A stretch of 64,000 nt of DNA from Brachynemurus nebulosus (lineage: Eukaryota; Arthropoda; Insecta; Neuroptera; Myrmeleontidae): NCBI GenBank assembly GCA_035578155.1, contig JAPWDM010000003.1, forward strand, positions 66,332,142 to 66,396,141, in the 5' to 3' direction. A program made the translations under genes and the position numbers. The notes beneath the pieces were generated by a model. That model worked only from the letters and a program-made list of their open reading frames with translations. It was not told the DNA's origin and did not search any database. Position 1 is the first letter of the stretch. Every line of letters starts with the position of its first letter. This document shows positions 1 to 10,667 of this stretch, piece by piece.

Positions 1-587
1 ACTTTTCCGACTAAAACCGCAAAATAAATTTCGATTCTTTATGTAACCTTGAAACGGAATTGTCTTTTTGATTGGAATCTTTTTGGGTCAGTCAATTCTC
101 TATCAGTTTCTGACCCCCAACTCTTCCACTTTAACAGGTTTGCAAAAATCAAAACGGGATTAGGCAAGCCCTAGAACTAACTGCCTTGTCAGCTTTTTTT
201 TAAGTTTAAAATTACCCTCTGTGTATGTTACATGTCGCGTGTAAAACCACCAGGAAAACATAACAACAGCATAAAATGATAATTAAACCCAATTGTCTTC
301 ATATAACAAATTAATAAAATAGAAGAGGTTACACACTCGAGCTCAAATAGACATAGTTAAGAGGTAGACAATTGTGTAACCGCAGGATGTGTCTTATAAA
401 CAAGTTACAAGTATATAACTTGTAGAGTGCATGTACACACATCCCGACAGACAATCTTTACTACCTCCTGGTGTTTCTTCACGTTGTGTGGCGACAGACA
501 CACACAAACCCCTATACGTCGACACCGAGAGGAAAATGTTTTGAGGCTTTAATAGGATTTAATAATTATGTAATATTAAATTTTCTA
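1..587. other. No supported gene; AT-rich DNA
   Basis: I see no conserved coding segment. A short open frame near 471-731 runs into the repeat at 588 and resembles no family I know. Confidence 0.5.
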
Positions 588-645
588 AATTATTATTATT
601 ATGGTGAAAAAATTTTTAATTTTGTCAATTTTTCATTTAAATATA

Positions 646-1968
646 AGGTACCTAAGGCAATTAAGGCCCACCTAAGCAAAATATGCTTATTATTTATATA
701 TCTTATAAAATATCAAAAATATAGTATTTAATTATAAAAATTTACTTATTTTTTGATAAAAATTCCTAAAAAAATTAATGAATTTGTAATTGTACAAGTC
801 AAAAATTTGATTATAAAAAGTGTCTGCAATTGGGCCTTATTTCCGACTGGTGTAGAAAATAAGGCCCACCTATTACAACTGCCTGAAATAGTACATTTAT
901 AATTTTTTTTTTAAATTAATTGGGGGATTTTAATTACTTTAAGAATAACTTGAACTTATATATCAAAATATTTTGTTATTTTTACACGTTTAAAAAAGCT
1001 TCGAAAATCCTTGAATCCCGCTTGACTGCGTGACTGTTATTGAAAACAACAATAAAAAAAATTACCTAAGTCATTATTTTTAATTTTTAATTTTTTTATC
1101 ATATTTTTCGAATAAGTCAAGTACTAGGTGTTTGAATATATTAAGTCGAAATAAATAAATATTAAATCTAAGAGTTTTTCTTAGAATTCCGAATCTCCTT
1201 GCAACCTCTCTTTGATTGCCATGTCGAGTGACATAGCTTAAGGCTGATGCCAGTGCTTCCTCAGACCACAACGCTCTCTTCTTTTTATCAGCCATACTTC
1301 CAAATACTAAGGAATAAAAATAAAAATTCGACCAAACCAACTAAAACTGATCTGGCATCATTAAACAAATGCAACAAATAAATCAAAATTAAATGTACTT
1401 AGTTTTTTGTCCTTTTTCCTTTTTGTTATTTTTATATTAGAGTAACTATAGTAATTTAAGGTTGTGAGTCTAATTTTGCTTCATTTGTTAATGACTTCAG
1501 GCCTGTTTTAATTGATTTGACTTTGTAGTGTTTGATTTTAATTGTGTTGGTAATAAAGCCCAAACAAAATTTGCATGGGCCTTATTATCAACATGTCAAT
1601 ATTTATGATTATATACATTTTATATAAATACTTTAGAAATAAACTAAATTAATTGATGTAAAACTTAAAGAATATTAATTTTTTTCAATTTTGATAACAA
1701 TTTGAAAGAAACATTCCTTTAAAAAATCATTAATATAACACTCACAATGTGCACAATTTTTATATCAACCAACGAAAATGTAACCTCTAAATTTGTTTGT
1801 TAAAATATGACATGAGTTTGTTACTCTGAGTAGTTCAACTTTTGTATCTGGTTTTGAAATGATTGAAAGTTCATTTTAAACTTGTTGATAAGTTAGAGAA
1901 CTTTTCTTGGTAAGAAATATAGCTAATGGGCCTTATTACCCGCTGGGCCTTAAATGCCTTAGGTACCT
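646..1968 (-). mobile_element. pogo-like DNA transposon, decayed, TA-flanked
   Basis: Terminal inverted repeats begin AGGTACCTAAGGCA and continue for about 28 bp with few mismatches, ending in AAGGCCCA; the duplicated target is TA (644-645 and 1969-1970). Removing it rejoins the left flank of the Penelope-like remnant, which confirms the boundaries. It carries a fragment of a pogo/CENP-B type helix-turn-helix on the minus strand. The motif GGGCCTTATT recurs near both ends and in the interior. The TA target fits the pogo group of the Tc1/mariner superfamily. A relative lies at 57883-58859. Confidence 0.7.
1080..1295 (-). pseudogene. Fragment of pogo-type transposase N-terminal helix-turn-helix
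   Basis: An open frame begins with ATG at 1295. Its first 39 residues have the pattern of a psq/CENP-B-like helix-turn-helix: a basic start (MADKKKRALW), then EEALASAL, then REVARRFGI followed by RKTLR. In the family this domain binds the terminal repeats of the element. After about residue 39 the frame turns into Phe/Lys/Ile-rich sequence with no likeness to a transposase, and no DDE catalytic domain is visible in the surrounding 1.3 kb. It is therefore a domain fragment, either a decayed transposase or a deletion derivative. Confidence 0.65.
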
Positions 1969-1987
1969 TAGAAAGATATATTATTTA

Positions 1988-2030
1988 TCACTAACTAGTT
2001 TTCGGTTGATTAAACTATCGTCAGGTGAAA
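1988..2030 (-). ncRNA. Hammerhead ribozyme-like motif (minus strand)
   Basis: Read on the minus strand, the conserved core CTGACGA (2018-2024) is followed by a short hairpin and then GAAA (2000-2003). A possible stem I is TCAC with GTGA, a minimal stem III is AA with UU around a CUAG loop, and the putative cleavage triplet is UUA. Very short stem III hammerheads are known from Penelope-like elements, which fits the neighbouring GIY-YIG segment. Stem II (GTT/AAC) contains a mismatch. Activity is inferred, not shown. Confidence 0.45.
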
Positions 2031-2050
2031 TTTAAACTGAACAGAATTAT

Positions 2051-2218
2051 GGAGATTGTAATTCAGCATATGTTGGTCAAACAGGAAGATCTTTTGATAT
2101 TAGATACCGTGAACATATTACCTCTCAGAAACATACATCGAACTTGGATCTTCACCTTTTAGAAAACGGACATTCTGGTAAATCGGACTACAAACCCAAA
2201 ATACGCCACTTTTGTGAA
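2051..2218 (+). pseudogene. GIY-YIG endonuclease segment of Penelope-like element
   Basis: Fifty-six in-frame residues start GDCNSAYVGQTGRSF and continue with IRYREH and, later, LLENGHS. This is the characteristic start of the GIY-YIG nuclease domain of Penelope-like elements: a zinc-ligand-like Cys before the YVG motif, the conserved Arg of the first helix, and a following His. In intact elements this domain nicks the target DNA at the C-terminal end of the polyprotein. Here the frame stops at TAG (2219-2221), created by the left edge of the MITE inserted at 2221. No reverse transcriptase precedes it, and inverted flank sequence abuts directly upstream. It is a dead fragment. Confidence 0.75.
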
Positions 2219-2220
2219 TA

Positions 2221-2785
2221 GGGTAAACGGTATAGTTATTAGACGTTGACAGTTATTGGACAATACACTCTCTTTTCGAGATTATAAGGCTTATAGCAAA
2301 CAGAACCCTCTAGTATCTATTTTCAGAAAATGCATTCTGAATGAACCATAATTTACAGAAACCTGCAACTACGTCATTCTTAGCGTGGTCGTAGGTAGTT
2401 CGTTATAAAAGTTTACTGCGTCTAGTGAGTGAAAAGGCTGGAATCAATTAATAATATCCTACTAAATTGTGAGTCATCGTAAGGGCTTGATCAAGGAGTA
2501 GAAAAAGGCTGTGTACATGATACAGAACGTGGATTGTGGAAATATGCCAGAAATAAATAAATGAAAATTTTGTCCAATAACTTTTTTTTTTACACCCACA
2601 ATTTTAATATTGTTTTTCAGAGACTTACCAATATGTAATATGGAAATTTTATATGGTACATTAAAATAGACAGGTCTTACTTTATTTATGAATTTTTTCG
2701 TTAAAAATAAAGTTACAACACGTACTTTTTCTGTATTTTGTTTTGAAAATTTTTCTTAATTGTCCAATAACTGTACCGTTTACCC
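2221..2785. mobile_element. TA-flanked MITE inside the Penelope-like ORF
   Basis: Inverted ends GGGTAAACGGTAYAGTTATT continue into GGACAAT; the left end carries an extra partial duplication of this motif. The target TA is at 2219-2220 and 2786-2787. It interrupts the Penelope-like reading frame between 2218 and 2790. There is no coding capacity, so it was presumably moved by a Tc1/mariner or pogo-type transposase. Confidence 0.75.
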
Positions 2786-2789
2786 TATA

Positions 2790-2915
2790 TTAGAAGTATT
2801 AGAAATAAACAAATTAAAAAATAATGATCCAAACGTAACAGTTTTAAATAACCAAATTGACCTACCAGATTTTCCCTTCTTAACATATTTAATTAATATT
2901 CTATTCCAATATTAA
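2790..2915 (+). pseudogene. C-terminal tail of Penelope-like ORF after MITE insertion
   Basis: Forty-one codons, starting LEVLEINKLKNNDPN and ending at TAA, match the pattern seen downstream of the GIY-YIG core in Penelope-like elements (LEVLEI-K-L-N-DP-VTVLN-Q). It is the continuation of the frame cut at 2218. If the MITE and one TA copy are removed, the two parts are still out of frame by one base, so the ORF had either decayed before the insertion or acquired an indel later. Confidence 0.55.
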
Positions 2916-3260
2916 TTTTCAATACCCTCCGGTTAAGATATTTCTTAATAAAACATCCCAAAAATGAAGTTTTAATCTTTTTATTCCCTTTTAATTCTTG
3001 CAATTATATTATTCAACATTACATTTACAATTATCCAAGTTAAATTTAAAACATTTTCGTAATATTCATTATTTAATCTTCCCGCTCACTATCTGCTATC
3101 CACCAAAAAATTCGTTCAACATCAAATTCGTAATTTGCTACTTGTTTCCGGTACACGTGTATTTGTTTACCTCTCTTCTGGGTTTTTCCCATTTCTTAAT
3201 TATAGTCTTTAATTTATATATATATTTCTTTATCCAAATTGAATTCTGTTCAGTTCAAAT

Positions 3261-3600
3261 TTCACCTGATGATGGTATAACCCATTAGCGCCCAACGTAC
3301 ATGCTTGTGTACACCTAGTAAATGGACTTAAACTTATTTAAAACATATTCTACTTAAAAAAAAGTAACTTCAAAGTGTTATCAAATTAACATTCTGTATG
3401 AATAGACTCTGTTGAGGACAATTCCGCCCACCATACACGGCTCAGTGCATAGAAGTTATTCAATTGATTTTTTGTTTTCATCATTTTCTATAATTTTACC
3501 TAATTTTCATTAATTTAGTCCAGAAAAAAACTAAAATTAAAACAATAGTTTCACCATGGGCGTTAATGGGTTAATTAACCGAAAACTAGTTAGTAATATA
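3261..3600 (+). ncRNA. Second hammerhead-like motif, split by a MITE
   Basis: The core CTGATGA at 3266-3272 and its partner GAAA at 3581-3584 are separated by the 290-bp element at 3281-3570. Removing the insert restores a compact hairpin (GGT ... AACC) between them. The flanks match the minus-strand copy at 1988-2030 in inverted orientation. Stem I has a mismatch (CAC with GTA). It is presumably inactive because stem II is interrupted. Confidence 0.45.
3281..3570. mobile_element. TTAA-flanked MITE (piggyBac-like) inside hammerhead
   Basis: Ends are CCCATTAGCGCCCA (left) and the inverted CCCATTAACGCCCA (right). The flanks are ATAA (3277-3280) and TTAA (3571-3574), read as a TTAA target with one later substitution. 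There is no ORF. TTAA targets with CCC-starting ends are typical of the piggyBac superfamily. Confidence 0.65.
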
Positions 3601-3675
3601 AATAATATATATCTATATACGAGTATATATGTGAAAATTTGACAAAATTAAAAATTTTTTCACCGTAATCATTAT

Positions 3676-5162
3676 TAGGTACCCGGTTTCTTCGGACAGG
3701 TCAGAACCGTATTTATTTCAATAAAATTTTGCAACTAAATTGCATTAAATTATACCATTTAGAATACTAACAGCATTTTTTATTTGACGAAAGTAAGAAA
3801 ATTCAAAAAATCGGAAAAAATTTTTGTAAAATATATTGAAAAGTTGTTGAATATTTAGACGGTCCACTATAATAGCTAAGACGTACGTATTTACTAAGAA
3901 TTTTTATTATTGAAAAACAAATTTTTAACAAGCAACTATACTTTTATCTCTCAAAATTGAAAACAATAAAAAAAGATGAATCTATTTAATTTAAATGACA
4001 TGTCACATAAATCACATACATAATATAAACAAAAATACTTTTGATAGTCAATTAAAATTACAGTGGCACTTTTCAATTGTGCAGGTAATAAATAAAAGAA
4101 AAAAAAAGGATGTTTACATAAAATACGTATAAATAATATTTTGATACACATATGTATGTGTGTGTATGGAACTTGTGTACGTTGCTTTTATGAAAATATT
4201 TTGAACTTTTAGTCACATTGAGTGCAATATGTATACCTGCATATGCTAAAGACGAAACTGTCTGATCCGAAAGAAATCCGACACCTGATCATTATGGATT
4301 ATTATAAAGTAAAAGTATCTACAATTAATTATTCTAAATTATTATTGAGGAGAAAACGTTGTCGGAAAAACCGTCCTCAAAATATATATTCAAACGAAAA
4401 CACACACTAGCAACCATCATAATATTTTTTTTCTCGGATATATTTTCCAACTAGCTTTTCCAATAGACGGAAATATTGAATTTTTATTTTTGTTTTATTA
4501 CGTAACAATACAACTCTCACTTACTATGCTTTACGATCATGAAGTTATTTCCGAAGATGATCTGATTTTACGTTCGGTATTTTCGATGTTTGTTTTCCCT
4601 CGAATTTTGATGACAAACGTTACGTACGCGCTACGGTAATAGAATTGTAGCGTTCGATATGCATTTATATTTTTTCGTTTGACGAAAAATAATAAAATGA
4701 AAGATATATAAAGTTTAGAAAAGATGGAAAAACATCAAGCGACAACTTTTAACAGGCTTGTTTTTTTTTCGTTTGTTTGTTTTATTATTATTAGCATTTT
4801 GCCGTTCGTATATATGTAAAATTTTTATTTTTATGGGTCGAATTTTCGTCATGGAGAGTTTTAGTATGTTAATTGAATTAGTAAAGTTCAAAAATATACA
4901 TAATACATATAGTTTATCAATAGAAAATTGAATAGGGATTAGAAAAGAAAGTTTTAGTATGATAATCAAATTGAGATAGTTTTCTGTATGCATATTTAGT
5001 AGTATGGGTTTCGAGAAGACTTATCATGTAGTAATGTGACTCTGATTCTTCCTTCAGCAAGATGTCGAGTTTTCCTAAAAAAGTTTGAAAACACTGGTAG
5101 AGGCGTTTTGATGAATATGATCGAAATTGTAATTTTAGACGTATTGGAACTATTTTTCTCTT
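3676..5162. other. No supported gene
   Basis: AT-rich, with scattered short frames that carry no recognisable domain. Small frames near 3951-4151, 4222-4410 and 4715-4993 are low complexity and judged random. Confidence 0.5.
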
Positions 5163-6275
5163 TTGACTTTCCTAAACCTTCTACTTTGATCCAATGAAAC
5201 AGAAAATTTTGAATTTCTACCCAACGTGTGAGAATTCCACTTTGAAACTGACATTATGTAATCATTGCTTTGTCTTCTCTAATATTCGACATTTTCAGTG
5301 CACAGTCAAAGTGGCAACTTTGCCCAACAAACCGTTCGAAAAATGGTAAAATTGGAGATATTATTTATAAGTAAAGATTTTTATTTTTTGGAGTGCCATT
5401 ACCATTTTATTATTGCTAAAGTTAGTTGATTCTGCTTTTTTACATAGTTTTTACAAGCAATCACATTAAAAGATAAAAATCTCTGTTTAAAAATATCCCT
5501 ATTTTCCATTTTTTTAATCCGTTTATCAGACCACATTAGGGGCGTGGAAAGAAATGGTGAGCGCTACAAAAGTAACCACAGAAATAAAAAAGAAAAAGAC
5601 GAGTTATTTGGCAAATTTAACGCTTTAAATGATTAAGACGAGTTAACTCGTCCTCCAATATGGCGGCTCTAAATGCTGTCATATGTACCTATATATTCAC
5701 TGGTACAGGTGCCGCCATCTATGATAAATTTTCCGAAATACGGTATAATTCTAGATAATGTCAATTTTATCAGCATAGTTTAGTACAATTTATATTTTGT
5801 AAATTCCTAGGGTTCACTTTCTTGATGTTGGGATTTTTTATTTTTTTTTTATTTTCTTTTTTTGAAAACTTACCTATTGTACTTATCACTGGCAGTAAAA
5901 AGTCCGGCATTTTGAGACAAGAAAATTTTTCCATATGGTTTGTTTAAAAGGCTTAATTCATTTTATCCCAATTTTTCATTTTTTTAATCCGTTTATCAGA
6001 CAAGTCAGGGCCATGAAGAAAAGTGATCCCCAAAATAAGTGAAGCCCAAAAAAAGAGCTCCTTTTACTTTTATGCGAGTCGGCTCTTAAAGTCCGGACTC
6101 CGAAGCTATAACTCCGGCTGTCCCTCGCTCTCTACGGGTCAGAACAAAGTTGCCACTTTGACTGTGCGCTGAAAGTATCTAATATTAAAAACCAAAGCAA
6201 TGATCATATAATGCCATAGTTTCAATATGGAATTTCTAACAGTAGAAATTCAAAACTTCAAAGAGGTTAAGTGAA
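5163..6275. repeat. Foldback (long inverted repeat) element
   Basis: The left arm (about 5163-5340) and right arm (about 6135-6275) are diverged inverted copies. They share GAATTTCTAC, CATTGCTTTG and, at their inner ends, GCACAGTCAAAGTGGCAACT (GCGCACAG... in the right arm). The interior holds a second pair in direct orientation, near 5505 and 5972, sharing ATTTTTTTAATCCGTTTATC. No ORF. Outer ends and target duplication are not clear. Confidence 0.6.
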
Positions 6276-6289
6276 AAATTTAGGAAAAA

Positions 6290-6531
6290 ATGCTGGAAAA
6301 AATGAAATTGCCCAACACGAAAATTTCTAATTAAAATTCATATAGTGTTTGAAAAATTATCAAAACTGAATCGGCTGGGACTCGAACCCGGATCTCTTGG
6401 TTACTACCCAAGCGCCTTACCAACTAGGCCACCGACCGTTCGTCCGAGTGCCACTCCAATTCTGACAATCAATCAAACACATACTCTCTCTAATGCTGGA
6501 AAAAATAAAATTGCCCAACACGAAAATTTCT
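6290..6531. repeat. 39-bp direct repeats flanking a tRNA-like insert
   Basis: Positions 6290-6328 and 6493-6531 are the same 39-bp sequence with one mismatch (key part: TTGCCCAACACGAAAATTTC). They bracket 164 bp that contain the tRNA-Thr-like relic. This could be an unusually long target duplication around a SINE-like insertion, or a tandem duplication. Confidence 0.6.
6367..6438 (-). pseudogene. tRNA-Thr(AGU)-like sequence, probable SINE head or pseudogene
   Basis: Seventy-two bases fold as a cloverleaf: D stem GCCT/AGGC, anticodon stem CTTGG/CCAAG with loop GTAGTAA (anticodon AGT), and T loop TTCGAGT. The A box (TGGCCTAGTTGG) and B box (GGTTCGAGTCC) are good. Defects are a C-C mismatch at the top of the acceptor stem, a C-A pair in the T stem and loop position 32 as G. 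The segment AGATCC-GGGTTCGAGTCCCAGC is close to canonical tRNA-Thr with one base lost. The 39-bp flanking repeats favour a retroposed origin. Confidence 0.6.
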
Positions 6532-7005
6532 GTTATCGAAACGAAAATTATTCAGTAATTATCCCCCAATATTTTCATGTTTCAATTTCTGATATAATCT
6601 CGTGTTTTTAATTTTTCTAATAGCACGTTATTGACAACTTTATATAAACATTAAAAATACATGTTACCAACATAAAAAAATAAATAAAAAAATTCTCTTT
6701 TTCCTTCGACGAAGTCAATATTTACATAAGCCAAACTATTGCCGTCCAATATATACATAATTTAAAATATGTAATATTAAATTTTTCATAAATAATTTCT
6801 CGGAAATGAAAATATTGGTCGGCGCTACGCGTTTTATTAATGACACTGATGCGTGTCTGCATGATTTGAAAAAAACTTTACTTGTTGTAAAAGGCAACCT
6901 CGTACCTATCGGCATGCAATGGAAAGAGGCCCAACATACAGTGGTGTCAGTAGAAATCGTAACAAATCAAAGAATTACAAAATCAGCTCATACCATAAAC
7001 GTTAA

Positions 7006-7870
7006 GGGGGGCCACTAGTGTGACATTTTGAAAAAATTGGAAAATTTTTTTGCATTTTTCGATAGTATATACCTTTAAAAATAACATACTAAAATTTCAA
7101 GTACATGTCTCAAATAGTTTTCACTTACAGCCATCCGAAGAGCGGATTCTGATCTACATTGTTAACTTTGAGGTATTGAGAAATGTATGAAGGTTGATAG
7201 TTCCGGAGTTTTTGGACGTGGCTGCCAGTCACATGTTGTGGAGAAGCTAGACCCTCACACATTTAAATGACTCATCTAATTTTACTATGTGACCGTTATA
7301 GTGAGTACATCGTAAATAATTTTAGTAAAAATTCTTTAGTAAATGATTAAAACTAAAAGGTTAAGTAAAGAAAAACTACATTTTTCGAATTTGCTGCAGT
7401 TATAACTCGAAGGCAAATCATCCGATCGATTGGATTCTTATTGCAGCTTCTTTTATATATGTTTCTTCGTGCCATGAACCTTCAGTTTTTCAATCAAACA
7501 AAAAATGTAATTTTTGCAGACCAAAAATCATCAAATTTTCGCGCAAAATTTGAAACTTTTTTTTTTAAAACTCCGCCATTTTGTTAAGTTTCAACTTTTT
7601 TTCGATTGAGGTTCATGGCACGGGCAATACCTTCTATTTTAATAGGTTTTTTCGGTTTTTTCAGCAGTGAGGGAACTGTTTTTTTTTTTTTTTGGGAGAT
7701 TGCGAATATCTCACTGAATTTTCAATTTTTAAGTCCAAAAATTTTATCATGAATTTATTATATATCAACGAATATATCCTTAAAATATTAAAACCTTCCA
7801 TACAGTAGTTTTCTTTAAAAAAATTCCCAAAAGTCACTTTTTTCAGGCTGTCACACTATAGTGGGTCCCC
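7006..7870. mobile_element. TTAA-flanked non-autonomous element, 865 bp
   Basis: The left end GGGGGGCCACTAGTGTGACA pairs with the inverted right end GGGGACCCACTATAGTGTGA. TTAA lies on both sides (7002-7005 and 7871-7874). The interior is AT-rich with T-runs and an inverted pair containing GTGCCATGAACC near 7471 and 7611. No ORF. It is piggyBac-like by its target. Confidence 0.65.
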
Positions 7871-7874
7871 TTAA

Positions 7875-8876
7875 CAAAACACAACATTTAAAAAAATAAT
7901 ATCGGTTACGGATTGAATATTAATCCTTGTAAATATCATTAGCTATATTTATACAATCCCGAACCACACTAACTGTAAAGCAATTAAATCCAAAGCAATC
8001 GCCTGAATCACAAACAGCGAAGAGTATGAGCGATTTTTTTTCTCTACTTACAAAAAAAAAAATAATATAAAAAAAAATCTTTTACGTGGCCAAAATATAA
8101 GCGCCACATTTTACATATTCAACACGCATTCACGTGCCCGTGATGGCACCACCATCGCCGCTAAACGTATCGAACACACACAAAAAAATATAAATCATAA
8201 TAATAAAAAAAAAAAAAATTCAAAAAATTATTTTGCATTCAAAATAATTTAATCTAACCGTTCGTTCCATTATACCATAAAACGTAAAAAAAAACCATTG
8301 AAAAAAATTTCATATATTGAAAATTTTTAATTTGTATGCATAAAACATTTTTATAGAAGCTTCGGATTGGATAAAATATTCACCAAGCTGTCAAGTTTTC
8401 GTCAAACTATACTCTATACTCGGCGACCACCGAATAAAACTGAATACTTTTTTATATTAAGTTTTCAACAAAGATAACTCTATTTTATTTTTAACGTACA
8501 ATGAAAGAGATAGAGCGGATGTTGTGTTAAGGGTGATCGAACCCTATTTACGTTTAAACACCCTTACGTGTTTTTTTTTTTTTTTTTGAGTACATCCAAC
8601 ATGTAGAGGGGTGGATGAAGATGTGTCAAATGTCATCGTATTTGATGACATGCCGTCAGCAGCCATCGGTGGAATTCTCATCAACATGATTTCGTTCGTG
8701 GAAATTTTCGGTAATTGTAAACGGAAAACTCAATCGGGGAATATTAAATTGAAAAGTTTTCTTTCATTTAGTCTTTCGAAAGGGGTTTGGTTGTAGTTAT
8801 TCTCGATGGGTAGGGACAGCGCTAAAAACGTAAGCTGAGGGGCGACAAAACGGTGAAAATATACCCTGCAAAAAGC
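7875..8876. other. No supported gene
   Basis: Very AT-rich with poly-A and poly-T runs. A short frame at 8611-8796 has no domain I recognise. Confidence 0.5.
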
Positions 8877-8978
8877 TAGTGATGAGCAAAAAAAAAAGGT
8901 CAACAGTGTCCATTTCTGATAGGGGCCAGCTGAATTGAAAAAATATAGTGTTGACCTTTTTTTCTTGCTCGTCGCTTA
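8877..8978. mobile_element. Possible short hAT-like MITE or solo inverted repeat
   Basis: The left end TAGTGATGAGC, the same as the CTTGGT-repeat MITE family, pairs with an imperfect inverted right end TAAGCGACGAGC. Inside is a second inverted pair around AAAGGTCAACA. No clean 8-bp duplication was found, so the boundaries are uncertain. Confidence 0.35.
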
Positions 8979-9651
8979 CTTTTCGCAAGGAAAAATAGTT
9001 TAAATATCGCTGCGTCAAAATTTTTTCCGCAGAGGGTGCCAACCGCAAAGTTTGGCCCCCCTCTCAATAACTGTAAGTTTAGTGACCAGAGTCATTACTA
9101 GAAATTAAGAATCCTGGGTTCCGATCTAGTTTGATAATTTTCTGAACGTTAAGTTTAAATACGAACAAAAGTTCGCCATATTTAAGTAATGTTCACAAAC
9201 GCTCGATAATACTTGAAATTAAAACTTAAATTCTGATCGTAACAAAGAAGAATGGAATTTAAAAGTCGAAAAGTACTCCCAAACGTTAATCTAGGAAGTA
9301 GTTCATTTACTAAAAACCACTTTTTGACCTCATTTTTAATTCTCCGTAAAAATTTGATTGTCCATATCTCCGAAAATTATCGACACAGCTTAGTCGAAAT
9401 TCATTGAACCCACAGTTGAAAATTTACGGGGAGTCTGAACAACAAAAACCTCAATTTTGAAACCCAATATTTCGTAAGCGGGGTTTAACAATGTAAAACG
9501 GTAAAAACAAAAAACTTCAACTTAGAGATCCACACTTATAGCATCTTAATATACTAATAGGCAAATAATAATATCAAATAAAATTTCAGGCAACCTGCCC
9601 AAATTGAACATCAAAAATAAAATTGATATAAAAACATCAAAAACACTTTCA
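8979..9651. other. No supported gene
   Basis: AT-rich intergenic or intronic sequence. I see no coding signature or clear repeat. Confidence 0.45.
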
Positions 9652-9700
9652 ATGGAACATGCCCGACATGTTTCAACCAATTTATGGTCATCTTCAGGGA
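9652..9700 (-). repeat. Possible Penelope-type terminal (pLTR) relic
   Basis: Read on the minus strand: CCTGAAGATGACC, then a short loop, then GGTTGAAACATGTCGGGC. This CTGAAGATG ... GAAACATGTCGG pattern is common in Penelope-like terminal repeats and resembles a degenerate hammerhead core. No coding part is nearby. Assigned from recall of the motif only. Confidence 0.35.
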
Positions 9701-10667
9701 CGAGAATAGCAATCAATAAAGTTCAAAGAGTCAAAAACCAACAGCAAATCGTGGGTAGCATGCGTCTGTGACAGACGGATGGACAGGCAGACTGACAAAC
9801 AGACATGACCAAATCATAAGTGTTCGGAGACTTTTTTTCGGCACTTAAAAAAAAGAATTACCCATCATCTTTCTAAAACTTATAAACAACAAAAAACAAT
9901 TTAAATGCGCCACCCCCCCCCCCGGTTTCTAATATTTCTACATTTTATTCTCCCTAAAGACCGCCCCCACCCATCCCAAAAAACTCATTTAACATTTTAA
10001 ATAATTGCCGTAAACAAATTCAAAATTTTTATGTTATAATAACACATTGTCACATTCCAAATATGCAAATAATAACATGCAAGTTTAAGGTATATGAAAA
10101 TAACAATATGGCAAGCGGGTAACTTGTGGTCAGTGACGTCATGCAGGTATCCAAGAATATTTCGCAGATGATTAATGAGCTTAACGTTTAACCTACATTT
10201 GATAACAGACAATAATAAAATAAGCCGTACCACCTATATACGGGGAAGAACATTTTGGTATTATAATAATACCGACGATGCATATATGTGTATTTATGTT
10301 ATATTCCGGGTTGCCGAGATAGATGTGGTTTATAACTGCTATAAAGCTCCCGTGCTTTCAAGTTACCCTTTGTACAGAGCACATTGATTCCTGTTTTGTA
10401 TATGATGTGTATGTATGTATGTTGGTGCTCCCGTGGGATAGACAATTCAACCTGATTTAAATCTGTTACATTATTATAATATGTAAACCAGTAACAGATT
10501 TTCTTCAAGTAAATAGTATTATTGTTATTTAGATATATGTATAAATATTTTGTTAAACATTAAAATACAAAAAATAACTTAAAATGTTTGTTAAATGAAA
10601 CAAACGTTAGGTTAGGCTGACGAAATTTTGCCTTCAAGATTCAAAAATACTTCAGAAAATACTCAAA
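9701..10667. other. No supported gene
   Basis: Contains a short run of degenerate GACA-type repeats near 9770-9810 (often a retroelement tail) and a C-homopolymer near 9913. Overlapping short frames on both strands at 9997-10508 are judged random. Confidence 0.45.

Larger units (their letters stand above)
588..3675 (+). mobile_element. Penelope-like element remnant with three nested insertions
   Basis: A composite remnant of a Penelope-like retroelement (reverse transcriptase plus GIY-YIG endonuclease class). Seen directly: a GIY-YIG-like segment at 2051-2218, a short C-terminal continuation at 2790-2915, and inverted flanking sequences. The left flank (588-645 plus 1969-2045) is the reverse complement of the right flank (about 3245-3280 plus 3571-3675); both hold a hammerhead-like core. 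The reverse transcriptase part is missing, so the copy is truncated and joined to an inverted copy of its own flank. Later insertions sit at 646-1968, 2221-2785 and 3281-3570. Edges are approximate. Confidence 0.7.

Noticed and set aside
6806..7018. 70-codon plus frame with balanced composition
   Set aside because: No recognisable domain and no splice or start context that stands out; its end enters the TTAA element at 7006.
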